From Isoetes taiwanensis (lineage: Eukaryota; Streptophyta; Lycopodiopsida; Isoetales; Isoetaceae), in assembly GCA_021234155.1 (NCBI GenBank), contig JAJEKV010000028.1, forward strand, positions 4,364,567-4,428,566: a DNA stretch of 64,000 nucleotides. Direction: 5' to 3'. This document shows positions 1 through 11,672 of the stretch, one piece after another. The notes beneath the pieces are model-generated. The model was given only the letters and a program-made list of their open reading frames with translations. It searched no databases and was not told where the DNA came from. The first letter of the stretch is position 1. Every line of letters starts with the position of its first letter. The translations under genes and the position numbers were made by a program.

Positions 1-159
1 AACTGTTGAAGGCATGTCTTTCTTAATCCACTCACCAAAACGCTCGCATGTATTTCTGTCGGCAGTGGCAACTGCTCTCCAAGGTAAGGCAGGCGCAGAG
101 GCTGAAGGTGGCGGAACAGGTGGAGTAGAAGCATTATCAGAAGATGCAATCTGACCCAC

Positions 160-608
160 AGAGATGATAACAAGAGATCTAAAAACTCTCGAAATACAGC
201 ATTAGCCATGTGCTGAAAGACATCCGGAGCATTTGATAAGGTTGAAGGACATGGCAGTGTACTCAAAATAACTGTGCCAAGTTTAAAAGGTTGTCTTTCA
301 CTCACCACCATCCCTGATTCGATTAAGATTATAGGCATCCTGAAGATCAATCTTGGTGAAGTATCATGCGACTTGTAGCCGCTTAAGTAACTCTGGGATT
401 AGGGAAAGGGCAAACTGATTGTGCAAGTGATCATGTTGCGATCATGGTAATCCACAACCAACCGCAAAGAACCGTCCTTCTTGGAGACAAAAAGGATGGA
501 GCCCTTGCAGGTGACTAAAAATGTTAGATAAACCCAGTTGCAAGATTCTCCTCGATATAGGTCCGCAAAGCCTCCAACTCTGTCGGGATAAACCATAGAT
601 AGAACCAT
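160..608 (-). pseudogene. Ty3/gypsy reverse transcriptase fragment
   Basis: The clearest stretch, 608-399 on the minus strand, reads FVSKKDGSLRLVVDY, the conserved fingers motif of gypsy-type RT (consensus SKKDGSLRMCVDYR). Beyond a stop, other frames give the next family blocks: a KIDLQDAYN-like block near 340 and an FQHMANAVF-like block near 200, matching the family's NAPAVFQHMMN. The frame changes several times, so this is a dead copy. The catalytic YxDD box was not found. RT normally copies the element RNA into cDNA inside the virus-like particle. Confidence 0.75.
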
Positions 609-1199
609 ATGGTGGGGCCATCCCTAGCTGGAGATCAATGGGCCAGTCATAAGGACGATGCTCCGGAAGCCTCTGGCTTTGACCTTGTCGAAAACATCGG
701 TAGAATTCTTCTACTTATCAGGAAGGACTAGTGCAGACATCATTGAAACATAGTTAGTCGATGGATGAACTTGAAATGTATATGCTTCTAATCTTCTAAT
801 GTTTGACTCATATAATCTTGAGATAATTCCTTATTAAATTTATCCGATGGAATAAACCCTTCATTAGGTGTGGGAGGAGTCTCAGAAATGGCGGCCAGCC
901 ATCGTGACACTCCTACTACACGAACTGGCCCTTGGAGTTACATGCCATCCACAAGCAATATAGCCAGCTCCTCCATAGTAGAGGCAAAGACTTCTCTATT
1001 GCTGCTTCTCGACAGCAGATAAAGACCCTCGAACCGCATGATCAATCTGTATAAGCACTGGACTATCTGACTCAGAAGTGCCAAGTGGAGCAAGGACTGC
1101 TACAGGTGCTTATGGGACAAAAGAATGCTGGCATCCTTCCTATCTGCACCCAAACAGATGATTATCACACCAAACTGATCTAATGGCTTCTTCTAGATT

Positions 1200-1772
1200 C
1201 TTGGGGTCCTTCACAGATAGCAACATATCTTTGACATCCTCATGTAAACTGTTTTGAAAACAAACTCAAAGCACAACATCGTCCTGTGCAGTATCTATAT
1301 CAATTTGACGAAATTTTGATGCATACACTAAAGTTGGACGAGAACCTTGCCTGAAAATATTGAGTTTTATAACAGTTGAGCGTTGTGCATCTCTGAAATA
1401 TGCCTCGAGCTCAACTGTAAAAGTAGCAAAGTCATGCAATTCTAGAGCTCCTCTCTCCAGCAAAGGAGCAAATCAACCAAGAGCTGAGAGAAATGAACTG
1501 GCCATTCTAATTTGTTCCTGATCATTAGGATATCTATGAAGATGGAGCTGAATCACAAGTCGAATTTCATTCAAAAGTCCACGAAGCTTGGTCCGAGTAG
1601 TGTGAACTTCTCTTGCAAGCTAATCTTAAGCTCTAATGGCTTCAATCCAGAGCTAGAGGCTGATCCATGAAAAGATACCCATTCCATGAACTCCTTATTA
1701 TCTAATTGCAACTGCTGACACACTTGCACAAACTTCTGGACCTGCTATAACAAGGATGAAATCTCCTCCATA
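1200..1772 (-). pseudogene. Ty3/gypsy gag relic
   Basis: The minus strand starts at an ATG near 1772 (MEEISSLL) and is interrupted by stops. The readable part, 1463-1266, contains YFRDAQRSTVIKLN and FRQGSRPTLVYASKFRQ, which match the retrotransposon gag core (the LRQGSRPVSEYASEFRQ-like block of plant gypsy elements). Gag would form the particle shell and precede pol. Several in-frame stops and a frameshift show it cannot be translated as one protein. Confidence 0.7.
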
Positions 1773-2063
1773 GAGACTGAAAGCACCAAGTTGGACAAAG
1801 AAATGATTAGGATTAGAGTAGACAAGAACTGGTAAGAACTCCAATTCAAAATGTCATGAACCAAAGCAGAAACAAGAAAAGTACGTGGAAAATATGCAAG
1901 AAACATACAAAGATCGGTAAAGAATCTGATATACAATGAAGAATTCAGAATACAATGCCAAGAATTCAGAATACAATGCCAAAAGACAAGCAGAAATATA
2001 AGACATATGCCTAGAAGGCTCAAGATTGGCGTTGAACTGGAATAGTTCGACAAGAATGAGGCT

Positions 2064-2080
2064 CCCCTATTTATATCTAG
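2064..2080 (-). promoter_or_regulatory. TATA box of the putative gypsy LTR
   Basis: On the minus strand the sequence reads GATATAAATAGGGGAG, a good plant TATA box, about 300 bases upstream of the gag ATG. This spacing fits the U3/R boundary of a 5' LTR followed by leader sequence. LTR ends were not resolved, so the assignment rests on motif and position only. Confidence 0.45.
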
Positions 2081-2231
2081 ACCAATGATCCGGATAGCGC
2101 CACTGCCAAGGAGATATTGTATCAAGTGTTCTGCATGCATGTAGGTTTTGAATTTTCTAAAACCTCATGGAAACAGCTTCACATATGAAAAAGATGCAAT
2201 AGAATATTTTTAACAAGAATTTCTTTTTTAT

Positions 2232-2308
2232 GAGTATTGGTAGCTCACTTGGCATAGATTCATAATTTGCAATTAAGAGGTTGCGAGTTCAAGTCTTGCC
2301 TTGTGCAA
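2232..2308 (+). repeat. tRNA-like SINE head (A and B boxes)
   Basis: The sequence holds an A-box-like TAGCTCACTTGG at about 2241 and a B-box-like GAGTTCAAGTC at about 2285, spaced as in a tRNA gene. The segment between includes TTCATAA, which resembles a Met-type anticodon loop. The acceptor stem does not pair well, so a tRNA-derived SINE head or decayed tRNA is likelier than a working tRNA. Confidence 0.45.
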
Positions 2309-2309
2309 C

Positions 2310-3389
2310 TATCTTTTTGCATTTGTGTGATGGCCATCTTTTATATACACGAGCACAATGCTTGTATAGTATGAATACCTATATAGTCATCTGACTCAGG
2401 GGATCGACTGATGTCTTGGTTCCAGAGTTCACAGCAGTTGGATTGTGCTCGCAAAGGAACATAGCCGTTGGATTGTGAATACTTTGCAAAAGGCTGAAAA
2501 GCATTGGGACTTGACTGTAGTCTGTTGAGAAAGTAATTGAGAGGGATATTCCAAGCAAGATTGCATCTCCTAGCCTAGTGAGGTAGGAGAAGACTAATCT
2601 CCTCCAGAATACATGCCAATTACATGTGGCTAGAGGGTCACAGTTTTCTCTTGCCCATACACAACTTAACCCACTGACAATGCATTACCTAGGAGGTGTT
2701 GTCTATACACCAAGGGATCAAGTACAGTTAGATAAGCCTCTATTATTAGCCAGTCTAGCCCTGCTACCTACAGTCAGGTGAGCTATGCATAAGCCGCACT
2801 TAATCGTGAACTAGTCAGGGTTGTTCTAGAATCATGTTCTAAACATAGCTCTTGGTCTCTACCTCCTTTCCTAAACACAAGAAGTATGCACATAGATATT
2901 ATACAATACATCATCGTATAATAGAATGAATCAAAATAACAAAATTGACAGATTTACTCTAACTACTCTAATCAACATGATTGGTTCATTCGTTAGCTTG
3001 TGAAACAAGTTAGGGTTCTTAGGCTCTAGAGGTCATCTAGGACTAAGGAGAGATGCTAATCTGGCATAAGAACAGCTAAGAAGCCTGATTTGACTGATAG
3101 AATCGTCACTCAAATCACCAGATCCTTGGCTGGCTCCCACTCCTTGTAAAGTGTCCATGCTGCTAGAACGATCGATGTTCATGATGGCACCTCGAGACTT
3201 GAGCTTTGCTGCTGCTGGTAAGCTGGGTTTTGTCAGACGCTGCTCCCAGTGCAATTTCTAGGACTAGGATCCGAGAGGAACACCTTTAGAGTTCCATTCT
3301 TTTTTGAACTCCAGCGCTTTAAGATGCACTTTTAGGGTTAGCATCCATTGGCCCATATGGCTCCTTGGGATATTGCCATGTGGCAATAA
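2310..3389. other. Unassigned noncoding stretch
   Basis: No recognisable gene. A 73-residue minus-strand open frame at 3254-3033 (serine-rich, no known motif) is the only frame of note and has no supporting splice or promoter context. Confidence 0.4.
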
Positions 3390-3674
3390 ATGTTATATTC
3401 ACATGTATTAGTGACGTGGCAGTCTGTATATTATCTTGGAACGCCGCAATATCTTATCTCCACAACTTATGGTTGCCAGTATTGCAGAATCTTTGCAATC
3501 AGCAGCTTCAAAGGTTTGGTTCTAGAGTCTTATAAGTGTTTGGAGAGATCCCATCTTACAGAGCCAACACACATAGTTGATGGGTTCATGGAGGTCCAAC
3601 TGTGTACAACAATTCCAAAAAGTTGCTCACATTTAAAAAAAGGGAAAAAATACTATATCTTGTTTTTTTGAATA

Positions 3675-3880
3675 TTTAAAGAAAATGTGGTTTATAAAGG
3701 AGATGATGTGGTTTTTCTTAAAGGAGCTGTAGTTTTTTCTAAAGAGGGGTGGCCTATGTTAAAGGAAGTGTAGTTTTTGTGTTTTTAGAGATGTGTAATT
3801 TTTAAGAGGCGTGGTTTATCACTAGGTGTAGATTTTAAGGGGAGATTTGTTTTTATGAAGGCATGGTTTTCTAAAATGGT
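3675..3880 (+). repeat. Degenerate G/T-rich minisatellite
   Basis: Variants of an AAAGGAGNTGTGGTTTTT-like unit recur about every 20-25 bases (GTGGTTTATAAAGG, GTGGTTTTTCTTAAAGG, GTAGTTTTTTCTAAAG and others). The strand is strongly purine/thymine-skewed. Copies are imperfect and no coding function is seen. Confidence 0.5.
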
Positions 3881-4453
3881 TTAAGGTTTTTGACTAATTT
3901 TGTAAGCACCATTATACCATCACGCTTACTCATCCATATGACTCACCATGTCCTACTACTCATCTCATGGCTAGAGCTTCTACTTATCCTTTGCACTTGC
4001 TGGCTTGCACTTTTGAAAATAAAAGGGATTGTGTTACGTCCAATTTGGAGGTCAGTTCTTCTGGCCATAAAATCTTAGAGAATGAAAAAAATTAGGCAGA
4101 TGCCCAAATTGCGTGTGCTTTTCTAAAATGCGACTGACCGTGTGTATTCTTTGTAGACTTGATAGCCATAGAAAGGTGGCGCTGAAGAAAAGTAATCTAC
4201 AAGATTATAATTCTTTTATATACATGGATAAGTAAATGTAGCCTATGATGAAACATGTTGCTCAACTTTTGCTAGAAGACCACCTAAAAGATGAGAAGAG
4301 AGAGAGGATAGAGATGAATGACCACTCAATGCTCTTCACCAATAACTCATGTCGGTAGATCAAGTCGGTGCATTTGCAATGGCTGCTAAGGAAACTAATA
4401 GCAGGTAGCACTTCTGTGAAGGGCAGTCATATCCTTACACCAACCGCAGAGAC

Positions 4454-5662
4454 ATGCAAACTAGAGCGCTTGATTTTAGGAAGATAGAAATTATTGAGCA
4501 GGCTCTAGTTAAATATTTAAGAAATGTTAAGAAGTTGGAATTCCAAGATATGGTAGAAGTTAGATGGCTCCACCCTACATTTACAAAGAACCTATTGCTA
4601 ATGTTTCCAAACAATGTCAGAAACTGCAAAGAAAATCTTCCACCATCCCTGGTCGCTAAGCTCAAAAGCAGAAAATATTGAAAGGAACACACATGGCGTG
4701 GACTGCTCATTAGGTATGTATTTCTTAAACCGTCCAATTTGATTTGGGCTTATTATATTTGAATCTGGACTTCTTAAAAACTGTAGGCTATTGGTGACAA
4801 GTGTGCAGGGGGGTATGGCAGAGGTGTCCTTATGCCAAATCAACTTGATTCGAGGATGTGTACGTACTTAACATGCAAGCTTATGATGGATGTTTGCCTT
4901 GTGTCCGGTTCTTTTCTCCTAGAGCACTTAGCAGGGTAGCGTTTGAAATTGATCAAAACTTGTTACAACGAGCTTCCCTTATTTTTTATCAGCCCGAAGT
5001 TATGCTCGACGAGAAGAAGTCAAAGCTCGAAGGGTACAAAAAAAATTGTAGAGCATAAGAAGAAAGCCAATAGCTCCAAGGCAGTTGCATAACCAATGCC
5101 TACACAGCCACATCGCTTCTCTGAACAAGAGCTAGTTGATTTGCAATCTGTGTTATAGCAAACTAAAGGCTCCCTGAAGGAGAAAATCAAAGGTGTAGCA
5201 GGTACGAGATCGATGGAGTTTCAGATGTTTAGAAGAAAGAAAGAGACTATCAACACTTTAGCGATGTCGGCCTTGGCCATCCAAGATATTATGGAGAGCA
5301 ATTTGAGATTTAACCAGTTGAAGGGGACGGATGTGAACTTGGAAGACAAAAAGGGGAATGTGGACCTTGAAAATAATTAAGATATAGGTTCTCATGATGA
5401 AGAGGTGGAGCCACAAGATGAAGAGGAGGAGGCAAATGTCTCCCTAAACTGCTTGGAGTTCCGAGTTAGAATGGATGCGGTGAGAGAAGTTTCCATGCAA
5501 GGTGCACTACAGTTGAGGAACATCACAAAGTCCGATCAAATGAGGTACGACCTAATCCATGAGAAATTATTTAGAAACGAAAAGTTCCCCTCAAATTGGT
5601 CCGTCCAATTTGAGGTCCTAGTGATGTCTATTATTTTGTATTATTGTTCAGTACTCCCTTAG
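4454..5662 (+). pseudogene. Unrecognised decayed coding relic, charged and coiled-coil-like
   Basis: Three plus-strand open stretches (4454-4681, 4858-5058, 5405-5662) in different frames are joined by sequence that still reads as protein-like when frames are switched. The middle part is Lys/Glu-rich. The last begins after an acidic DEEEEANVS segment and contains RNITKSDQMRYDLIHEKLF. I do not recognise a family. The low quality of the frames suggests a dead gene or transposon protein with several indels. An antisense open frame over 4435-4737 is probably a shadow. Confidence 0.3.
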
Positions 5663-6318
5663 ATGAACATTACACCACTACAAAATTTATGTACATATTT
5701 ACTGTCTTAATGTTGTTCTATTCTACTTTATCTACATAGTACACTAGATTTTCTATTTGTGGTGGTTATTTGGATTCTATGGGTCTACCAAGTCCATATA
5801 TAATGGAAGTGTGCTTATACTTGTGTGATAGGATGCCCTTATCTTGAAAAAAGTAATACTCAAATTCTTACATATGTAGGGTGGGGTTGCCTGCTTTCGC
5901 GGATGTACCATACCCTGTGGTACCAAAAATCCGTTTCCTCGCTGGCCCATTCCCCTTCCCAACGTATGGCAAGTGTCGTTCGTCTGTCCCCTGAAGCCTT
6001 GGTGCCCATACTAGCGACACACCCTTCGTGCACCTGAATACCCTCTATCGTGGCCATCCCGAGGCATGATTCAGTGCTGGAGGTTGAAATTGGCGGGCTA
6101 ATTCCAGCCACAATCGCCTTGAATGAGATGGATTATCAAGATTATACAGCAGGCTTGAGAAATTCCATCAAACATATATGAATCTGGCCAAGAATCCATC
6201 TCTTCCCCTATTTTTGCTGCACATGAGAGCGATGGTGTCAACTAAGGCCCGACCATAGATCGATGCCACAGGTCCAAGCAGTGGCAGACCAACGGTAGCA
6301 GCTAGCAAACAGGTTTGT

Positions 6319-7643
6319 GTGCCCAAAGCCAAGACGAAAGGGCCAGCAGCTAGCGGATCTGCACCTGCAATGCCAAGGAGGCCAATAAAGCGAGGGCAAT
6401 GGATGGAGGAAGAGATGTCGAACGCTCTTGATGAGGTAAGTGAGAATGGAATTTCAATTAGAGAGGCATCTAGACGGTCTGGAATACCAGAGTCGTCCAT
6501 CAGAGATTGGCTGTATGGCCGGATTTCAAAAAAGAATACAAGGCACCCCCAGATCCTAATACCAGTCCAAGAAAAGGAACTGGTAATTGGATGCTTTGCA
6601 GGGAATGGATGTGACGCTGGCCGCTGTAAAGGAGCGTGCAGCCGAGATGGCAAGTGGGGTAATTCGGCCTTTGATGGTGTGCTATGAAGCAAATGGTGGA
6701 AGCTTTTCAATCAACGACACCCTGAGATTTCTCTCAAGAGTGCTGAAACATTGGAGGTTTCACGTGCCCAGGCAATGAATCAAGCCAACCTAAATGGCTT
6801 CTACACAGGGCTGAAAGAGGTATATAATGAGTTTAGCTTTCCCCCCTCAAGAATCTGGAATGCAGACGAGACAGGAATCCAAGCTGGGAAAGTCAAGGGT
6901 TTGCTGATAATTGCTAGGAAAGCGGAGAATAAGGTTAGTGAGCTAGTGATGAATACAAGGGAATGGGTAACCATTCTAGTGTGTGTCAATGCAGAAGGGT
7001 TCAGGCTACCTAATCTGTATATTTTCAAGGGTACAAGGATGAGGCAAGACAACATAGCAAGGTGTGAAGAGGGAGCAATTTAGGCAGTGCAGCAATCAAC
7101 TTGGATGACCACTGAATTGTTTAAGTCATGGCTGTCTCATTTTTAGTCTAGAGTCCCTGGAGGGGTCTCACCTGATTGACCTCATCTCATATTGCTAGAT
7201 GGCCATGGTAGCCATGTCGAACTGGATATCATCCTTGCTACCAAAGAGATGGGCATACATTTTTCCCTACTACCTGCCCACACATCACATAGGCTACAAC
7301 CACTAGATGTGTCTTGCTTTGCACCATTCAAAGCTGCATTCAAAAGACTTAGGGCAGACTATATATGGTGAAGAAGGGTGGGACTGAACCAAAGAGGGAG
7401 GACATAGCTGGACTGATTTCCCAGTCCATTGCAGCTGGTCTAACAGTCTCCAACATAAAGGTAGGTTTCATGGCAACTGAAATATGGCTATTTAACCCAA
7501 CAAAGATGGTTCCTGGAAGGGAAGGGTCAAGGTTTGCAAGGGAAGATGAGTATGTGCCAGCACCACCCATTGGACAACCATCAAATGAGGTTGGAGAAGA
7601 ACATAAGAATGTTGTAGCCAATGTCATGCATGAACCATCATGA
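6319..7643 (+). pseudogene. Pogo-like (Tc1/mariner) DDE transposase pseudogene
   Basis: The N-terminal segment (6319-6687) has a psq/CENP-B-type helix-turn-helix: WMEEEMSNALDEVSENG followed by SIREASRRSGIPESSIRDWL. A second segment (6751-7083) carries the first catalytic Asp in IWNADETGIQ. Beyond a stop near 7081 the frame gives LLDGHGSHVELD with the second Asp, then LLPAHTSHRLQPLDVS, the classic block before the third acidic residue of DDE_1 enzymes. The last piece (7365-7643), in another frame, has the C-terminal NIKVGFMATEIWLFNP block. All domains are present in order, but at least one stop and one or more frameshifts separate them, so it is dead. No terminal inverted repeats or TA duplications were found. 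In life it would cut and paste DNA in the nucleus. Confidence 0.85.
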
Positions 7644-7919
7644 GCAATTCGAAGCCTGTGTGCAGGGCCTGGATATAGAAGCCGATGTTGTAGAGGGCAG
7701 TAGCCCTTCGACCGGAGCCCTTCTACTCGGATGAGACAGTAGAAGAATAGAAGATATTGTTAATGGTCAAAAAAGCCATAATAGCAAAAAGTCACAAAAC
7801 TTGTCGTGTGATCAAATTTTGCAATGCAATGACATCTTTCATTCATAGTGCCTATCGGGCAATTACATTATTGAATGCAGAAAATGCCTTTGACAAATTA
7901 CTCTTGCAAAATGGCACTA

Positions 7920-7920
<1 letters not shown>

Positions 7921-7955
<35 letters not shown>
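7921..7955 (+). repeat. Poly(A) tract, 35 A
   Basis: An uninterrupted run of 35 adenines follows GGCACTAC. It is roughly 280 bases past the pogo-like relic. It could be the tail of a retroposed sequence, but no upstream retroposon was recognised. Confidence 0.6.
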
Positions 7956-7956
<1 letters not shown>

Positions 7957-8265
7957 ACTCATAATTATAGGCAAGTAGATATGAAAAGGGCATATAAAAG
8001 GGTATATAAAAACATAACCATCATTTAGTTATTTTTTAGGATATGTCTTAATTTTTTGACTAAAATTAGATTGCCACTTTCTGCTATTTTTTTCTTGTTT
8101 TGCGCTTTTGCTTTTCCCGCCCGTGTGCTCAAATTTTTTTGACTTTTCTATTTCCCTCATGTCTGGCGTTTTTCTTTTCCTTCGCCTTCTTTTCTTTTTT
8201 CTTTCTATTTTGCATTTTTCCCTCACGTCATGCACTTCTGCGTTTTCCTCTTCTCTCGCCCATCT

Positions 8266-8460
8266 CTATTTTGCCTCAGCCCTAAGCAGTTTCAGAACCA
8301 GAAGGGCGACAAGCAGCATACCTAGGGCGATTCCGGCAGTCGTTAGGAGAGTAACAAGGCCTTCTGCCATGCCTTTTACAAAACCCCCTGCACCTGCTCT
8401 TGAGCCCTCACGCCCATTTCCTGCCTCCGTCCTACTGTTCGGCGCCCCCTGCTCCACCAT
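8266..8460 (-). CDS. Small putative tail-anchored membrane protein (64 aa)
   Basis: This intact minus-strand ORF begins with ATGG in a favourable context (GGAGCTATGG). It encodes a Gly/Arg-rich N-terminus of about 27 residues, then one hydrophobic segment (GLVTLLTTAGIALGMLLVALL) and ends VLKLLRAEAK. This is the layout of a C-terminally anchored membrane protein. Its GC content is clearly above its surroundings. I do not recognise the family. The left end of the 9-kb transposon lies about 180 bases upstream of the start, so that insertion probably altered its promoter or 5' leader. Chance ORFs of this size occur, hence moderate confidence. Confidence 0.45.
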   Translation of the reverse strand: MVEQGAPNSRTEAGNGREGSRAGAGGFVKGMAEGLVTLLTTAGIALGMLLVALLVLKLLRAEAK

Positions 8461-8640
8461 AGCTCCAAGCTTCGAGCTTCAATGTATTACTATTAGATAA
8501 ATGCAATGCAGAGATGGAGCTGGAGCATATGCATTCGACACGAGTATATTTCTGGATTTCAGAAAACTTGAGGGCATTCTAAACTTGAGAAGAAGCTCTA
8601 AAGGCGCTTTAAGTAAAGATCAGAAACAACCCAAGTGTTG

Positions 8641-8666
8641 TGCAGGGTAAAAGCATGAAAGGGTGT
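8641..8666 (+). repeat. Left terminal inverted repeat
   Basis: 26 bases, starting TGCAGGGTAAAAG. The exact reverse complement is at 17568-17593. It lies about 180 bases upstream of the tail-anchored ORF on the other side. Confidence 0.8.
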
Positions 8667-9338
8667 CTAGAAATGTAGCCCTTTTTATACATAGGGAGTC
8701 CTATAATCATGAACCGCTAGTAACTGCCATGATTAATGCTATCCACCACTCTGCAACCGCACCATTTTTGGATTTTAAATTTCTTTACCAAATTCTTGCC
8801 TGCTTTGCCTCGCGTTCGCTATCCCGCCCGTGCATACTCTGCCTCCATTCTGATCACCAATTCTTGGTCCAACTATGGCCCCAAAATATGTTCCCCAACT
8901 CAGTGCTTGCTCTTCACCACAGCCAACTAAGAAACCAGCAATTCTGGCAGTGGAAAATTACCAGCAAAGAGAAAAACTTTTGGCAGTGATCCAAGCCAAA
9001 AACCTCCGTGAAAAACATGCCGAGATCCACATACCCGGACTCGAGGAAATTATGAATGAAGTATAGGGTGCAGCTCCAAAGAATAGAAGAGGATTCAAGG
9101 AAGGCAGAGTTTAGAATGCATGGAAAGAAGAATTTTTTAAATATTATGAATTGGTTTATGGCAAGAAGCAGGTAACAAACCACCATATTTCCACATATTT
9201 TGCTCGGGCATTTGATGTTCATTTGAAGGGACGCCTTATTGATTGGGTGGATGTTGCTAAGACCGCCAAGGATCTTGCCAAAACTTCAGATATTACAGAG
9301 GAACCTACAACAGGAAATCGTCGAACATCAAGCAGGAG

Positions 9339-10075
9339 GTGGTATTGCATCAGAATGCTAGGGCTTTAGGCTATTCTAAATCTGATGTTGACATAATAAA
9401 CCAGTTACTTAAGCATGGTTCAGAGGATAAAATTAACCTATTAAATGAAGTGGAAGCACTGGAAGCCAAAAGGAGGGATGCATTGAAAGTGATCAGCCGG
9501 ATTGAGGGTAGAAAGGATATGCTAGAAGAAGATTTGCAGCAGATTTCCCTGAAAATAAAGACACGAAGTTGGAATTTGACAAATTGGCCAATGATCCTGC
9601 TGGAAATCAAGTTAGCTATGGAGCGTTGAAATACAAATTGGAACACTTGGTTATGAGTAGAACAGAGAAGGAGCAGCACTGTTCTAAGCTGGAGATTGGT
9701 TTGCAGGAAGCAACTAGAGACATTGAAAAACATGAAATTTCAATTCAACAAGCAAAGGAGAAACTTAGCTGCATGGAACTTGTTCAACAAAGGCATTCCC
9801 AGATTTTGAATTTCATGGGGAGAGCAGGACCTATTGCTCTGCACGCTAGGCCAAATCCTGTAGGAGCTACTTCTGTACAAGTGTTCATCTCATTCAATTC
9901 GTGTACCTGCTGTGGCCAAGGCTTTGGCAAATCTGGTTTGGTGCTGCTGGCTCCTTGCAGAGATCCTTATTGCCTCTTTTGCTTGTCTTATCTCGTATAT
10001 GAAAAACAAAATTGCATAAACGGCTGCATTTGGGATGATGGCATTCAAAATTAGCTTGGTTTCCCTGTTGGACAA
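9339..10075 (+). pseudogene. Coiled coil plus RING-like Cys cluster (5' part of accessory gene)
   Basis: Two overlapping frames (9339-9629, then 9569-10054) form a heptad-like, Leu/Lys/Glu-rich coiled coil, including LLNEVEALEAKRRDALK and KLEIGLQEATRDIEKHE. It is followed by SCTCCGQGFGKSG, LAPCRDPYCLFC and CINGC. The spacing (CxxC, C-x4-C-x2-C, C-x3-C) is that of a degenerate RING-type zinc finger, often an E3 ubiquitin or SUMO ligase module. A TAG just before a plausible donor (CAAG|GTATGC, about 10075) and the frameshift show decay. Function is inferred from the Cys pattern only. Confidence 0.55.
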
Positions 10076-10139
10076 GGTATGCATTACTCTAAATGATTAA
10101 TCTTAGATTGCTCTTGATTCATATTTGTTACTGTAATCT

Positions 10140-10640
10140 ACATAGTTCTACATGTATGTCTTATAGTGCAGTGTTGTTCCTTGTATGTGTTTTTTTTTAT
10201 TGTACATCTGTTTGCAGGGGTACATAGGCATATACTTGTTTGTTTATTGATGCTTCCATTTTTTAGCTTGGGCTGCAGATATATGATTTGTTTTATGTAT
10301 TAGTTATACATGGATTTAATTGAGTCTACATCTGCAAGTAGATGTACATGTTCTTTTTTTGGATGCATGTGTCCCTGTGGTTGGCGTGCATCTGTAGATG
10401 ATTCATATTTATGTACCTTTGTTACATATATGTGCATTTTTTGGGCATAGGTCTATATTCTATCTCTCTGCAATCTGCATGCTTGGGTCCATCTATGTAC
10501 ATTAAATGTACAATAGATGTAGGTTGAATGGCCGCTTTTAAAGTTACGTACATTTAATACATTCGATGTACATGAAATGTACATGCTACAAATGGATGTA
10601 CCAGAATGTACCTGATATTTCTCATACTTAAGTTCTGTTT
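10140..10640. repeat. TGTACA repeat cluster in the first large intron
   Basis: At least six TGTACA palindromes plus near variants (ATGTACC, GTACGTAC) lie in this intron-like stretch, several as GATGTACAT. The same motif fills the noncoding parts of the opposite-strand transposase gene. Confidence 0.6.
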
Positions 10641-11672
10641 TCATGTTTATTAACATTGAGTTTTGCTTTTATGTGTATTAACATTTACACCATTTGTTTG
10701 TTTCCAGATGAGGATGTTTATATCCAGAAGGCCACTTGCATGCAACCTTCCATCGCTGACATTGCTGAACTGTCTACATTGACTTTGTTTACAGATGGTG
10801 ATGACCGTGAAAACCTTCAATATGAACAGGTGCCAGCTTCCACTTCCAAATCACCAACCAGGATGTCTCTGCCAGTAACAGAACCTGTCGCAACAGTGCA
10901 GGCTCGAACATGGTAGTCTGAAATTGAAGAAATAGAGAAGATGGCAGTTTTGAGAGCTAGAGTAGCAGGAGTTGCAGATACGTTACCAACTGATCAAACT
11001 GTATCCTTAGGTCCATCAGGAGCTGCAAAATCATTAACTGCACCAACTGAAAAAGTTCCAGAGAAAGCTTCAGATGCTGCAAAATCAGGGTCTGCTCCAT
11101 CATCAGCATCAGCATCATCTGTAGATGCTAGTTCTGTACCTATTACAGATGCTACAGTGGATACAGATCCTGATTTTAACCCAGGCAAGTGCAGGGAAGA
11201 GGAGCCCCAAGAGGAAGAGGTGGATGTTGAGTCTACTCCTAGGAGGGAACAAAAGAAGGTTGATGCTGTAACTCCAAGAGGAAAAAAAACAGGCTACAGC
11301 AAAAAAGAACCCTCCAAAAAGGAAATTCCCAGGCAAGGCGCTACCACCACCAAGAAAGAGGTATGGTGCAGGATTAGTTAGCTAATTTGTTTAATCATCT
11401 CAGCTTTATGATAATTAACCATAGTTTTTTTTTACATAGGACAAGATCACAAGTTGAAATTAAGGATGAGTCAGAACCAGAACAAGAGGACATTGATCGC
11501 GCGCTTGATGACATAGAAAACAAGGTGCAAGAGCCCACAAAAGATGCAGAAGGAGCAGCCTCTGACTCTGGTACAAAAGATAGTGATGAAAGAACAAAGT
11601 GAGTATCTTGTTTATTCATTTCATTACTTGTATAATTTTTGTGATGCTAATGCTCTCGTTGCCTTTGTACAG

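Larger units (their letters stand above)
1..2150 (-). mobile_element. Degenerate Ty3/gypsy LTR retrotransposon
   Basis: Minus-strand translations give, in element order, an LTR-like segment with a TATA box near 2070, a gag region (about 1772-1200) and a Ty3/gypsy reverse-transcriptase region (about 608-160). Every coding segment is broken by stops and frameshifts. The distance from gag to RT is much shorter than in an intact element, so the protease and the start of pol are deleted or replaced. The leftmost 150 bases did not yield a recognisable pol continuation. No paired LTR, primer-binding site or target duplication could be placed. Confidence 0.75.

Noticed and set aside
7911-7955. GGCACTACAAAAA... 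as a CACTA transposon terminus
   Set aside because: CACTAC followed by a pure A run is expected by chance next to a poly(A). No subterminal repeats or partner end were found.
8029-8235. Lys/Arg-rich minus-strand ORF of 68 residues
   Set aside because: It is the translation of a pyrimidine-rich tract (CTTTT runs). There is no motif, and composition alone explains it.
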